Below are positions 1 to 5,958 of a stretch of 5,958 bases of DNA, one piece after another. Every line of letters starts with the position of its first letter. Within the stretch, counting starts at the first letter, position 1. The translations under genes and the position numbers were made by a program. This stretch comes from CAZXVU01 sp964644465 (GTDB lineage: Bacteria > Chlamydiota > Chlamydiia > Chlamydiales > SM23-39). The stretch spans positions 1 through 5,958 of the forward strand of contig CAZXVU010000119.1 of NCBI GenBank assembly GCA_964644465.1. Direction: 5' to 3'. The notes below the pieces were generated by a model that worked only from the letters and a program-made list of their open reading frames with translations, did no database searches and had not been told where the DNA came from.

Positions 1-29
1 TTATCATCCTTCCCAAACCTTGATGCTGT

Positions 30-34
30 AAGGA
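30..34 (+). promoter_or_regulatory. Ribosome binding site deciding a TTG start
   Basis: AAGGA lies four bases before the TTG at 39-41. No ATG or GTG is available upstream in this frame before the stop at 21-23, and the TTG start yields a good signal peptide. This supports TTG over the internal ATG at 78. Confidence 0.6.
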
Positions 35-38
35 TCTA

Positions 39-926
39 TTGCGCACAAAGTCCATTTTTATCTTTCTGAGTCTCTGCATGCTCTCATGCGCACAAGAAAC
101 CGAATGCTGCTGGGGACCCAAGCACAAGTACGTAGCGGCGCGATACACGGCTCCAAAAGGGATCGGTTACAATAAGGGCTACACCTCGCTGGAAGGATTT
201 TTCGCTCCTAGAAACTTCCGATGGGAAGCTTGGCTCCCGTATTTAGATCTCCGGGGACATGTATTTGACAATGGCAAATGCGCTGCCAACGCAGGTCTTG
301 GGCTTCGTTATCTAGCTTGTTCTCATTTATGGGGCGTAAACGCCTACTACGACTACCGCAACTCTTCTCATGAACACTATCATCAAGTCGCCGTAGGTTT
401 TGAAACATTAGGAACGGTCTGGGACTTCCGGATCAATGGCTATCTTCCAGTGGGAGAAAAGGAAAGCCCCCGATTTAACACCTCTGCTTCCTTCGAAGGG
501 AATTTCCTGATCATTCGAACCTCTCGGACCTTTGCCATGAAGGGAGCCAATGCAGAAGTAGGCGCTCATGTGGATTGTTATGAGAAAGCGCCTTTATACT
601 TTGCGGCAGGCCCCTACTATTTGAACGCGGGCGGCAAGACAGCTTGGGGCGGGGAACTGCGGGGACGAGTGGACTTATTTAGCCGCTACTTCCGAATAGA
701 AGTGAATACATCATACGACTCTGTTTTCAAGTGGATTGGCCAGGCACAATGGAGCGTGAATATCCCGTTTGGCGGAAGAAGTGTGGTGAATGGTTGTTCC
801 AGAGATGCACTCCTGTATGAACGTGCTGTGCAGCCCGTTGATCGCTTTGAGATCATTCCCGAAGTGAAACGACATATTGCTTCGCCTGCCACTGATCCCG
901 CAACCGGAGAACCATGGGTCTTCTAA
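39..926 (+). CDS. Stand-alone inverse autotransporter (intimin/invasin-type) beta-barrel outer-membrane protein
   Basis: This 295-residue protein is predicted to fold as an outer-membrane beta-barrel. Residues 1-18 form a Sec signal peptide (hydrophobic FIFLSLCML) with a likely cleavage after Ala18; Cys17 is in a poor lipobox context. The body carries the hallmarks of the inverse-autotransporter barrel family (IAT_beta): PYLDLRGHVFDNG (67-79), NAGLGLRY (84-91), GVNAYYDYR (99-107), ETLGTVWDFRINGYLPVG (122-139), GGELRGRVDL (204-213) and a closing strand WSVNIPFGG (238-246). A tail of about 50 residues follows and ends in Phe. Family members normally continue into a large C-terminal passenger; here there is none, and no LysM domain. 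Mature Cys residues 23, 24, 81, 94, 180 and 253 are unusual for a beta-barrel but fit a chlamydial disulfide-linked envelope. The start is TTG with AAGGA four bases upstream; the same frame has a stop at 21-23, and the next Met (residue 14) would destroy the signal peptide. It overlaps the porin gene by 13 bases. The family call is strong; the role (adhesin anchor, or exporter for another protein) is inference. Confidence 0.85.
   Translation: MRTKSIFIFLSLCMLSCAQETECCWGPKHKYVAARYTAPKGIGYNKGYTSLEGFFAPRNFRWEAWLPYLDLRGHVFDNGKCAANAGLGLRYLACSHLWGVNAYYDYRNSSHEHYHQVAVGFETLGTVWDFRINGYLPVGEKESPRFNTSASFEGNFLIIRTSRTFAMKGANAEVGAHVDCYEKAPLYFAAGPYYLNAGGKTAWGGELRGRVDLFSRYFRIEVNTSYDSVFKWIGQAQWSVNIPFGGRSVVNGCSRDALLYERAVQPVDRFEIIPEVKRHIASPATDPATGEPWVF
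906..909 (+). promoter_or_regulatory. Ribosome binding site for the porin gene, embedded in the upstream coding region
   Basis: GGAG followed by AACC precedes the ATG at 914. The site lies within the last codons of the upstream barrel gene (encoding Gly-Glu of ATGEPWVF), so ribosomes finishing that gene terminate 13 bases past the next start. This arrangement favours coupled translation. Confidence 0.6.
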
Positions 927-2113
927 CGAAAATATCGATGATTTTTATGTGTGCTACTTTGGCTTATGGGGATGAACTCTTCATTGAACCGTGCCAAGAA
1001 GCGCAAATGCCGTGCTGTCTGCCGATGGATCCAGGTTATAATTTTCCAGCGCGGATTGAAACTTTCTGCACATGGGATATTTACACTGATTTTTCCTTCA
1101 ATTACTGGCAGCCTACCCAAGAAAATATGGAATTGGGCCAACTCGACAAAGGGACAACGCAACACATTGCGACAGCTGGCGGGATTACAACTTCAGTGAC
1201 CACATCTGGATCCTTCCAAGCCATCGATATGGATTTTGATTTCAAACCGGGTTTTACGATAGGCATGGGCTATAAATTTGCCCACGATGAGTGGGATCTT
1301 CGCGTCGAATATACTTGGTTCCACAACACCAATACTCACAGTGCGACTGCAACAAATTTCGTCCTTTTCGACGCAAATGCGGAAAATATTTCTCCCACAT
1401 GGGGAACCTCCGTACAAGCTGGAGCAGATGCTGATTACCAATTTGCAACGGAGCGCTGGAAATTGGATATGGATCTCATCGATCTAGATTTTGGCCGCTG
1501 GTATTATGTAGGGCGCAAGCTGACTTTCCACCCCAGTTTTGGCGCACGGGCTGCATTGATTCAGCAAAAGGTTCATATATCTTATACCAATGGGTTTGCC
1601 CCTTTTTTAGTCGCTGTGCCGGGAATCATTTCAGAAGGGTTTTTCGTGGGGAATACAGATGTGTATAATACATCCCATTCTTGGGCAGTAGGGCCGAAAA
1701 TTGCATTAGAAACGAATTGGATGTTCGGTTGTGGTTTCAGGCTCTATGGAAACGGCGAGGCTGATATTCTATACACGAGATATTCTTCCCTGAAAGAGGA
1801 GACAGCAAGTGTTGGAAATGTCGTTGGCCTCAATATTATCGTCCCTTTTAGTTTCTCTCTATCCAATGATATTACAGGTGCCCAGACAGATGCTGATTAT
1901 CTGAGAACTCACTTAAGTCTGGAAATGGGCTTTGGCTGGGGAACTCACCTTTATCGGTCCAAATATTACATCGACTGTTCTGCAGGATATGAATTCCAAG
2001 CGTTCTTCGACCAAAATATGTTCCGCCACGACGTGACCGATGCGGGTAGTTTCATACCAAACGGCAACCTCTATACCAATGGGCTCATCACTAAAGTTAG
2101 ATTTGATTTCTAA
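914..2113 (+). CDS. Lpg1974-family (Legionella MOMP-like) pore-forming outer-membrane protein
   Basis: This 399-residue protein is a predicted outer-membrane beta-barrel porin. Residues 1-19 form a signal peptide with likely cleavage at AYG|DE. The mature N-terminus carries Cys27 and the pair Cys34-Cys35 in QMPCCLP, then Cys52. The segment RIETFCTWDIYTDFSFNYWQ (47-66), in which a Trp/Tyr-rich first strand follows a Cys-containing leader, is typical of the Lpg1974/Legionella_OMP family common in environmental chlamydiae. Many amphipathic, aromatic-rich strands follow (for example FTIGMGYKF, WDLRVEYTWF, FRLYGNGEADILYTRYSS, HLSLEMGFGWGTHLY). The C-terminus is KVRFDF, with the terminal Phe expected of a BAM-inserted barrel. 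In this family such proteins act as general or major porins. The ATG has GGAG four bases upstream, inside the end of the preceding gene, and the 13-base overlap suggests translational coupling. The beta-helix gene starts six bases after its stop. Family call is good; substrate is unknown. Confidence 0.85.
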   Translation: MGLLTKISMIFMCATLAYGDELFIEPCQEAQMPCCLPMDPGYNFPARIETFCTWDIYTDFSFNYWQPTQENMELGQLDKGTTQHIATAGGITTSVTTSGSFQAIDMDFDFKPGFTIGMGYKFAHDEWDLRVEYTWFHNTNTHSATATNFVLFDANAENISPTWGTSVQAGADADYQFATERWKLDMDLIDLDFGRWYYVGRKLTFHPSFGARAALIQQKVHISYTNGFAPFLVAVPGIISEGFFVGNTDVYNTSHSWAVGPKIALETNWMFGCGFRLYGNGEADILYTRYSSLKEETASVGNVVGLNIIVPFSFSLSNDITGAQTDADYLRTHLSLEMGFGWGTHLYRSKYYIDCSAGYEFQAFFDQNMFRHDVTDAGSFIPNGNLYTNGLITKVRFDF

Positions 2114-2116
2114 GGA
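2112..2116 (+). promoter_or_regulatory. Ribosome binding site of the beta-helix gene overlapping the porin stop codon
   Basis: The TAA stop of the porin (2111-2113) runs directly into AAGGA, three bases before the next ATG-leading CC and the start at 2120. The shared stop and Shine-Dalgarno bases indicate a tight operon junction and fix the start of the downstream gene. Confidence 0.65.
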
Positions 2117-2119
2117 ACC

Positions 2120-3987
2120 ATGAAAATTTTGTATTTTGTCTTCCTATTCGCCAACCTGTTCGCTTCAGAATTTACGAATACTTATATCTTCTTTGTTGCG
2201 CCGAACGGCAATGATGCTAATCCTGGCACACAGCAAGCCCCATTTCTGACTCTCCAACGCGCGCGCGATGCTGTACGAAGCCTCCCGTCAGAGGCATTTG
2301 AAAATCAAGATGTCCAGGTCCTCCTCCGAGGAGGTACTTACCGGATGCAGCAGCCGCTGATGCTTACTTCTGAAGACTCGGGACGCGAAGGCCATTATGT
2401 CATCTATAGCTCATACCCAGATGAGATGGCCACTCTTTCCGGGGCCATCCAGGCGACTAATTGGACCCTGTTCGACCCCGTGCTTGGGATCTATCAGTCC
2501 AATGTCGGCCCATCCGTATCGCGTCAACTCTACGTCAATGGCACGCGCGCTGTTCGGGCCCAGACGACGCCTTACCCCGTTCAATTTCTTCCAAACTTTG
2601 CAGGAGGCGGGATCGACTACCTCATCTCTGCTTCAAATCCACCCGCATGGAGAGATCCTACGACGTGGACGAATCCGCAAAACATTGAAGCTGTCTTTAT
2701 CAGCCAATGGAAAAATATAAGAGTGCCTATTCAATCCGTGATTGGGATTCCTGGCATTGGCGGCCTAATCACCATGCAAGAACCTGCCTGGTCCAACGCA
2801 AATGTCTATTATGACGTAAACACCAATGCGCCTGGAATATGGAGCTTTTGGCAAGTGACCCGATTCGAAAATGCGCTTCAGTTCCTCACTGAACCAGGCC
2901 AGTGGTATTTGGACTACGCTGCGGGGATATTATATTATATCCCTCTCCCGGGCGAAAATATCTTTACCGCCGATGTCGAACTTCCTCTCCTTGAATATTT
3001 CGTCATTGGACAGGGAACGATTGACAATCCCATTCACAACATTCGCTTCGAAGGGCTTACTTTTAGCTATGCGACCTGGCTGGGTCCGAACAGCAACAAC
3101 GGTTACGTCTCAGACCAAAGCGGCGCTCTCCTCCTAGGTTCAGGACATGTACCCAATTTTATTGGTCACGATCAGTTTGTCGTACCCACTCCGGGAAATA
3201 TCCAGTTTACCTATGCCCGCAATATCGTATTCTACGGGAATATCTTTCAGCATCTGGGTGCAGTAGGCCTTGAATTTTTCACGGGGAGTCAACACAACAC
3301 GATCGACAGCAACCTGTTCACCGATATTTCTTCATCTGCAATTTTTCTCGGAGATGTAGCTGGAACTGGCCCCCATCCGACCGATCCAAGGCAGATCTTA
3401 AAACACAATGTCATCACCAATAATTTAATCAGAACTGTAGGCGCCGAATATGTTGATGCCGCAGGGATCTTTATCGGATTTACCAAAAATACAACCATCA
3501 GCCACAACACGATTTTCAATGTCCCCTGGTCTGGGATTGCTGTGGGCTGGGGCTGGGGTTTATTAGATAGGGACCCTTTTCCTGGATTGCCAAATGCATA
3601 CAGCGGGCTTTGGGGTAGATATACTGAATTGACGCCCAACTATAAAAACGTCATTCGCAATAACAAGATCACCAGCTTTGTCAATGTTCTATGGGATGCT
3701 GGAGCCGTTTACACCACAGGGCGGCAGGGACCTTCCGTATCAAAAGGGCTATTGATCAAAGAAAATGTGGCCTATGGAAAACGGCCGAGCGGCGGCAGCA
3801 ACGTATTTTATACCGATGGAGGAAGCCGCTGCATCCGATTAGAGAGGAATGTCTCCTTTAACAACCCGATTGGAGTGACAGATTACGGCCCTCCGCCTCC
3901 AGCTGGCGATCTCCTTCCCTATCCACCCTATTTCCTACTCAGCAATGTGCCCTACGGGACCGATAGCGGCGGATGCGCAACATTCGG
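2120..3987 (+). CDS. Secreted right-handed parallel beta-helix protein, GH141-like; 3' end lost in assembly gap
   Basis: At least 623 residues are encoded before the N run. Residues 1-15 form a Sec signal peptide (LFA|SE). FFVAPNGNDANPGT (24-37), PFLTLQRARDAV (41-52) and LLRGGTYRMQQPLMLTSEDSG (68-88) form the typical opening of large secreted beta-helix proteins. A middle segment with RQLYVNGTRAVRAQTTPYP (135-153) and WYLDYAAGILYYIP (262-275) matches the insertion seen in GH141-like proteins. Helix coils then run from NIRFEGLTFSYATW (307-320) through NIVFYGNIFQHLG, HNTIDSNLFTDIS, NVITNNLIRTVGAEY, TTISHNTIFNVPWSGIAVGWGWG (458-480), WDAGAVYTTGRQ (525-536) and NVFYTDGGSRCIRLERNVSFNN. This fold usually binds or cleaves polysaccharides; Asp526 and Asp566 are candidate catalytic acids, which is inference. 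It could instead be a non-catalytic surface protein. It is third in a run of three export genes. The end and total length cannot be given. Confidence 0.85.
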
Positions 3988-4087
3988 NNNNNNNNNNNNN
4001 NNNNNNNNNNNNNNNNNNNNNNNNNNNNNNNNNNNNNNNNNNNNNNNNNNNNNNNNNNNNNNNNNNNNNNNNNNNNNNNNNNNNNNN
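3988..4087. other. Assembly gap of 100 N
   Basis: Exactly 100 undetermined bases. A round 100 is the usual placeholder for a gap of unknown size, so real distance and reading frame across it are not known. It hides the C-terminus of the beta-helix gene (plus strand), the C-terminus of the methyltransferase gene (minus strand), and any terminator or further gene between them. Any open reading frame crossing it is an artefact; the residues apparently encoded beyond it belong to the opposite-strand gene. Confidence 0.98.
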
Positions 4088-4851
4088 TACATCCCATTCC
4101 ACCAATTCGCTGTATCGCCGTCAAAATTTGCAGGAAGATATTGCTCGAAGAGAACTGTGTAGCCAAGCTGATCAAATGCTTCAAATGTCCCACTTCTTGT
4201 GCTTTCCCAATTCCAATCATCGACAATCGCAATGAATTCAGACGCTAATTGATCATTGAAATAGGTGAAGGCCTCTTTCTGATCTTTTTCGCGATGCTCC
4301 CCGTCGTAAAAATAGACGGTGATCTTCTCTGGGATTTCTTCCAGATTCACAGAAAAACAATCTCTCTCAAAAACACCGAGTGGTAATCCTTGTAGATGTG
4401 CGCGAACATTGTCGTGAAATTCGTCTCTTACATCCCCAAAATCAAATCCATTGTCTGCAAAACGGACCCATTTTTCTATAGCATACGCCTTTCGAATCGC
4501 CTCATTTCGATAAAGAGCGGAAACAAAAGAAGATCCCTTCCAAGAACCAATTTCAAGATACACAGTATCCGGTAATGAGCAGAGATGATTGAGGAGGTAT
4601 CTCCCCTTAGCACTCGTCATCCCATCAATGTTCAGCACTTCAGGAGAAAGACTTCCCCTCTCTCTCATTGCTAGCTCGATGCTCGTCCGGGCGTGTTGTA
4701 TGAGAGAGCAGTCATCCCCATTTGTTAGTTTCCCGTAACAAGCAGGGACTGAAGAAAAATCGGGAGGAGTACTCATATCGCGCACATAACCCATTTTCAC
4801 CTCTCCTGCATAAACAATTCCAAAAAGCAAAAAGCAGCTCCACAGTTTCAT
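4088..4851 (-). CDS. Class I SAM-dependent methyltransferase (Methyltransf_24-like) with Sec signal peptide; 3' end lost in gap
   Basis: The first 254 residues are present. VYLEIGSWKGSS (97-108) is the glycine-rich SAM-binding motif I, AIEKW (124-128) supplies the acidic residue expected at the end of strand 2, and VYFYDGEH (179-186) is the D-G-x-H motif typical of the Methyltransf_24 group. IVDDWNW (209-215) follows at strand 5. The substrate cannot be told; relatives act on sugars, small molecules or are uncharacterised. The N-terminus is KLWSCFLLFGIVYAGE, a short but convincing Sec signal with cleavage at VYA|GE, which is unusual for a SAM enzyme. ATG at 4851 has GAGGT four bases upstream. 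A second in-frame ATG (residue 20, 4794) is preceded by AGGAGAGG and would give a cytosolic protein. The last two bases before the gap read TA, so the next codon is either Tyr or a stop. It is the last of three closely spaced minus-strand genes, 39 bases after the YqeY-like gene. Confidence 0.75.
4800..4807 (-). promoter_or_regulatory. Alternative internal ribosome binding site in the methyltransferase gene
   Basis: On the minus strand AGGAGAGG is followed by TGAAA and an in-frame ATG at 4794 (residue 20). It is a better match to the anti-Shine-Dalgarno sequence than the site before the first ATG. It also encodes the Ala-Gly-Glu-Val stretch around the predicted signal cleavage site, so it could be chance. 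If used, the product lacks the signal peptide. Confidence 0.45.
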
Positions 4852-4855
4852 ATCG

Positions 4856-4860
4856 ACCTC
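4856..4860 (-). promoter_or_regulatory. Ribosome binding site for the signal-peptide form of the methyltransferase
   Basis: On the minus strand GAGGT is followed by CGAT and the ATG at 4851. The spacing is short but usable and supports the start that includes the signal peptide. Confidence 0.55.
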
Positions 4861-4890
4861 GGCAAAAATTCAATGAGAAATCGTTTTTTT

Positions 4891-5328
4891 CTAGTCAGCC
4901 AGTAATTCAGCAGCAAATTCTTTGGCTAGCTTTCCATCTACTGTGCTGTTGAGTTTCATGACGGTCTTCATGACCAATCCTAACTCTTTTTTCGTCTTAG
5001 CTCCAGATTCAGCAATGGCCTGCATGACAATTCTCTTCGTTTCTTCAGGAGAAAGAACTTTGGGAAGGAACTCTTGGATGATCACGAGTTCGGTTTTTAA
5101 TTGATCGGCGATATCAGAGCGGTTAGCGCCTTGAGCCTGCTCCAGCGCTTCTTGAAGATTGCCGTAATAGGTTTTGAAGAGTTTTATGACTTCTGGATCA
5201 GGGAGAGTGGCGCGCGCATCAACAGCCAATATTTTTGATTTGAGCATCCGCAATGTATTCAGCCGAATCTGATCTCGGCTTCTCATTGCTTCCTTGATGC
5301 CATCATTGATTCTTTCGATAATCGCCAT
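4891..5328 (-). CDS. yqeY: GatB/YqeY-domain protein
   Basis: The protein has 145 residues, close to the usual size of about 150 for free-standing YqeY proteins. It resembles the C-terminal helical tRNA-interacting region of the GatB amidotransferase subunit, and its cellular role is not firmly known. The N-terminal helical half includes MAIIERINDGIKEAMRSRD and RLNTLRMLKSKI (22-33). The C-terminal half has ELVIIQEFLPKVLSPEET (80-97), then KKELGLVMKTVMKLNSTVDG (113-132) and KLAKEFAAELL, matching the conserved G-x-V-M-K and DGKL pattern. I choose the ATG at 5328 over one 20 codons upstream (5388), because the family begins at this point, GGGGAA lies eight bases before it, and the longer form would overlap the preceding gene. 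It has no signal peptide and is cytosolic. It lies 34 bases after the upstream gene's stop and 39 bases before the methyltransferase start, so the three are probably co-transcribed. Confidence 0.9.
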   Translation of the reverse strand: MAIIERINDGIKEAMRSRDQIRLNTLRMLKSKILAVDARATLPDPEVIKLFKTYYGNLQEALEQAQGANRSDIADQLKTELVIIQEFLPKVLSPEETKRIVMQAIAESGAKTKKELGLVMKTVMKLNSTVDGKLAKEFAAELLAD

Positions 5329-5362
5329 AAATATTTCCCCGTCATTTAAATCAGTTCTAAAT

Positions 5363-5958
5363 TTATAGGGATTGCAGACATTTTGCAAGTTCAGGCGGGT
5401 ATGGTTCGCCTTGCTTGAGAAAAAGAGCTTGTAATTGGGGGAGCCTCTTCAAAATTTCTTCTTTTGTAAGATCTGCTCGGAGAGGTAATTGAGGTGCTTG
5501 TTCATTCCAGAATTTCTTGAATTCCTTCAAGAACTCTTTCCGAACTTCTTTGACTAAAGAATCATCTTTAATGAGTTGGAAAGGTTCCTTTTGGTCATCT
5601 GTACCGTGTTTTCCAGCGACGATTGTATAGAGACCCATCAAAGGAACCAGAAAGGCTGTATTTTTGGGCATGACCTTGTAAGGTTCAAACTCTTTATCCA
5701 AGCAAAACTCAGCCAAAGCTTGAAAAGCCTCTTTCATATTGGGATCTTGAAATTTTGAAGCGCAACCAAGAAGGTGCTTCCCAAAAGCATTCCAGAATAT
5801 CCGATCGCGGCCTATTGCACAGTCGAGGCTCAAATGGTAACAGTCATGGATATAAAATGGCAGACTCAGAGCTTCATTGGCTTCGATGTTTGGAGTGGGA
5901 ACCGTGGTTCCTCCCGTCATAGCAAGGATTCTCTGTCTATTGTCTGAGAGTGTTTCAA
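5363..5958 (-). CDS. Unrecognised helical protein, probably 5'-partial at the window edge
   Basis: I do not recognise this family. The reading frame stays open to the window edge, giving at least 197 residues. An internal ATG exists at 5920, but the sequence before it (TLSDNRQRILA) reads like continuing protein and there is no clear Shine-Dalgarno site, so the true start is probably outside the window. Visible features are IEANEALSLPFYIHDCYHLS near the N-terminal part, AIGRDRIFWNAFGKHLLG, a hydrophobic FLVPLMGLYTIVAG stretch that looks more like a buried helix than a membrane anchor, and a charged C-terminal part rich in Lys, Glu and Phe (VRKEFLKEFKKFWNEQ) followed by LTKEEILKRLPQLQALFLKQ. 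The composition suggests a soluble, mostly alpha-helical cytosolic or effector-like protein. The gene is first of the visible minus-strand run, with TAA at 5363-5365 and YqeY starting 34 bases later. No function is proposed. Confidence 0.7.
   Translation of the reverse strand, partial: ETLSDNRQRILAMTGGTTVPTPNIEANEALSLPFYIHDCYHLSLDCAIGRDRIFWNAFGKHLLGCASKFQDPNMKEAFQALAEFCLDKEFEPYKVMPKNTAFLVPLMGLYTIVAGKHGTDDQKEPFQLIKDDSLVKEVRKEFLKEFKKFWNEQAPQLPLRADLTKEEILKRLPQLQALFLKQGEPYPPELAKCLQSL

Noticed and set aside
1..31. Possible tail of an upstream gene (frame ending TAA at 29-31)
   Set aside because: Only about nine codons are visible and other frames are equally open, so no gene can be supported.
78..926. 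ATG at 78 as the start of the barrel gene
   Set aside because: It would remove most of the signal peptide from a protein that must be exported, while the TTG at 39 has its own AAGGA.
2320..2334. Perfect 7-base inverted repeat CCTCCTC-C-GAGGAGG
   Set aside because: It lies inside the beta-helix gene and encodes the family-conserved LLRGG stretch. The one-base loop is too small for a hairpin and no T-run follows, so it is not a terminator; it is most likely chance from codon use.
2120..4162. A continuous 680-residue plus-strand reading frame
   Set aside because: It also crosses the gap. Its last residues are antisense to the methyltransferase gene, so the true C-terminus is unknown.
3952..4851. 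A continuous 299-residue minus-strand reading frame
   Set aside because: It crosses the 100 N run. The residues beyond the gap are the antisense of the beta-helix gene and do not belong to the methyltransferase.
4883..4890. T-run on the plus strand as a terminator
   Set aside because: There is no stem-loop before it and no plus-strand gene ends nearby. On the minus strand it is an A-rich spacer between two genes.
5328..5388. Longer YqeY start at 5388
   Set aside because: The 20 extra residues do not resemble the YqeY N-terminus and would overlap the upstream gene by 26 bases. The ATG at 5328 starts the family-typical sequence and has a modest Shine-Dalgarno site.
5363..5958. HD-type metal-dependent hydrolase suggested by the His-Asp in FYIHDCYHLS
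   Set aside because: The spacing of the other His and Asp residues does not fit the HD-domain pattern, and no further metal-binding motif is visible.

Overview
The window looks like a contig from an environmental (amoeba- or protist-associated) chlamydia, most likely of the Parachlamydiales type. The main reason is the pairing of an inverse-autotransporter-type beta-barrel with an Lpg1974/Legionella-MOMP-type porin. Both have Cys-Cys pairs near the mature N-terminus, as expected for a disulfide-linked chlamydial envelope. A run of exactly 100 N at 3988-4087 points to a draft, possibly metagenomic, assembly. The taxonomic call is inference from protein style; there is no rRNA or other marker here.

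Left half, plus strand (39-3987): three genes for exported proteins lie end to end and look like one transcription unit. Gene 1 (39-926, TTG start) is a stand-alone inverse-autotransporter beta-barrel without a passenger. Gene 2 (914-2113) overlaps it by 13 bases and encodes a 399-residue outer-membrane porin ending in Phe. Gene 3 (from 2120, six bases after gene 2) encodes a large secreted right-handed parallel beta-helix protein that resembles GH141-like carbohydrate-active proteins. Its C-terminus is lost in the gap. Each gene has its own Shine-Dalgarno sequence and Sec signal peptide. Together they would form a surface module of two outer-membrane barrels and one exported beta-helix protein.

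Middle: the assembly gap cuts two convergent genes, the beta-helix gene from the left and a methyltransferase gene from the right. Open reading frames that cross the N run are artefacts. The intergenic space and any terminator between the two genes are hidden.

Right half, minus strand (5958 down to 4088): three closely spaced genes. The first is an unrecognised, probably 5'-partial, helical protein (5363-5958). The second is a GatB/YqeY-domain protein (4891-5328). The third is a class I SAM-dependent methyltransferase of the Methyltransf_24 style (4088-4851, 3'-partial). The methyltransferase has an apparent Sec signal peptide. It also has a second in-frame ATG, just after the predicted cleavage site, with an even better Shine-Dalgarno sequence. 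The same gene could therefore give an exported and a cytosolic form.

No tRNA, rRNA, CRISPR array, insertion sequence or recognisable promoter was found. No gene-free stretch longer than 300 bases exists. The most interesting points are the barrel/porin/beta-helix operon, with a barrel that stops just where a passenger would normally begin, and the signal-peptide-bearing methyltransferase with two starts.
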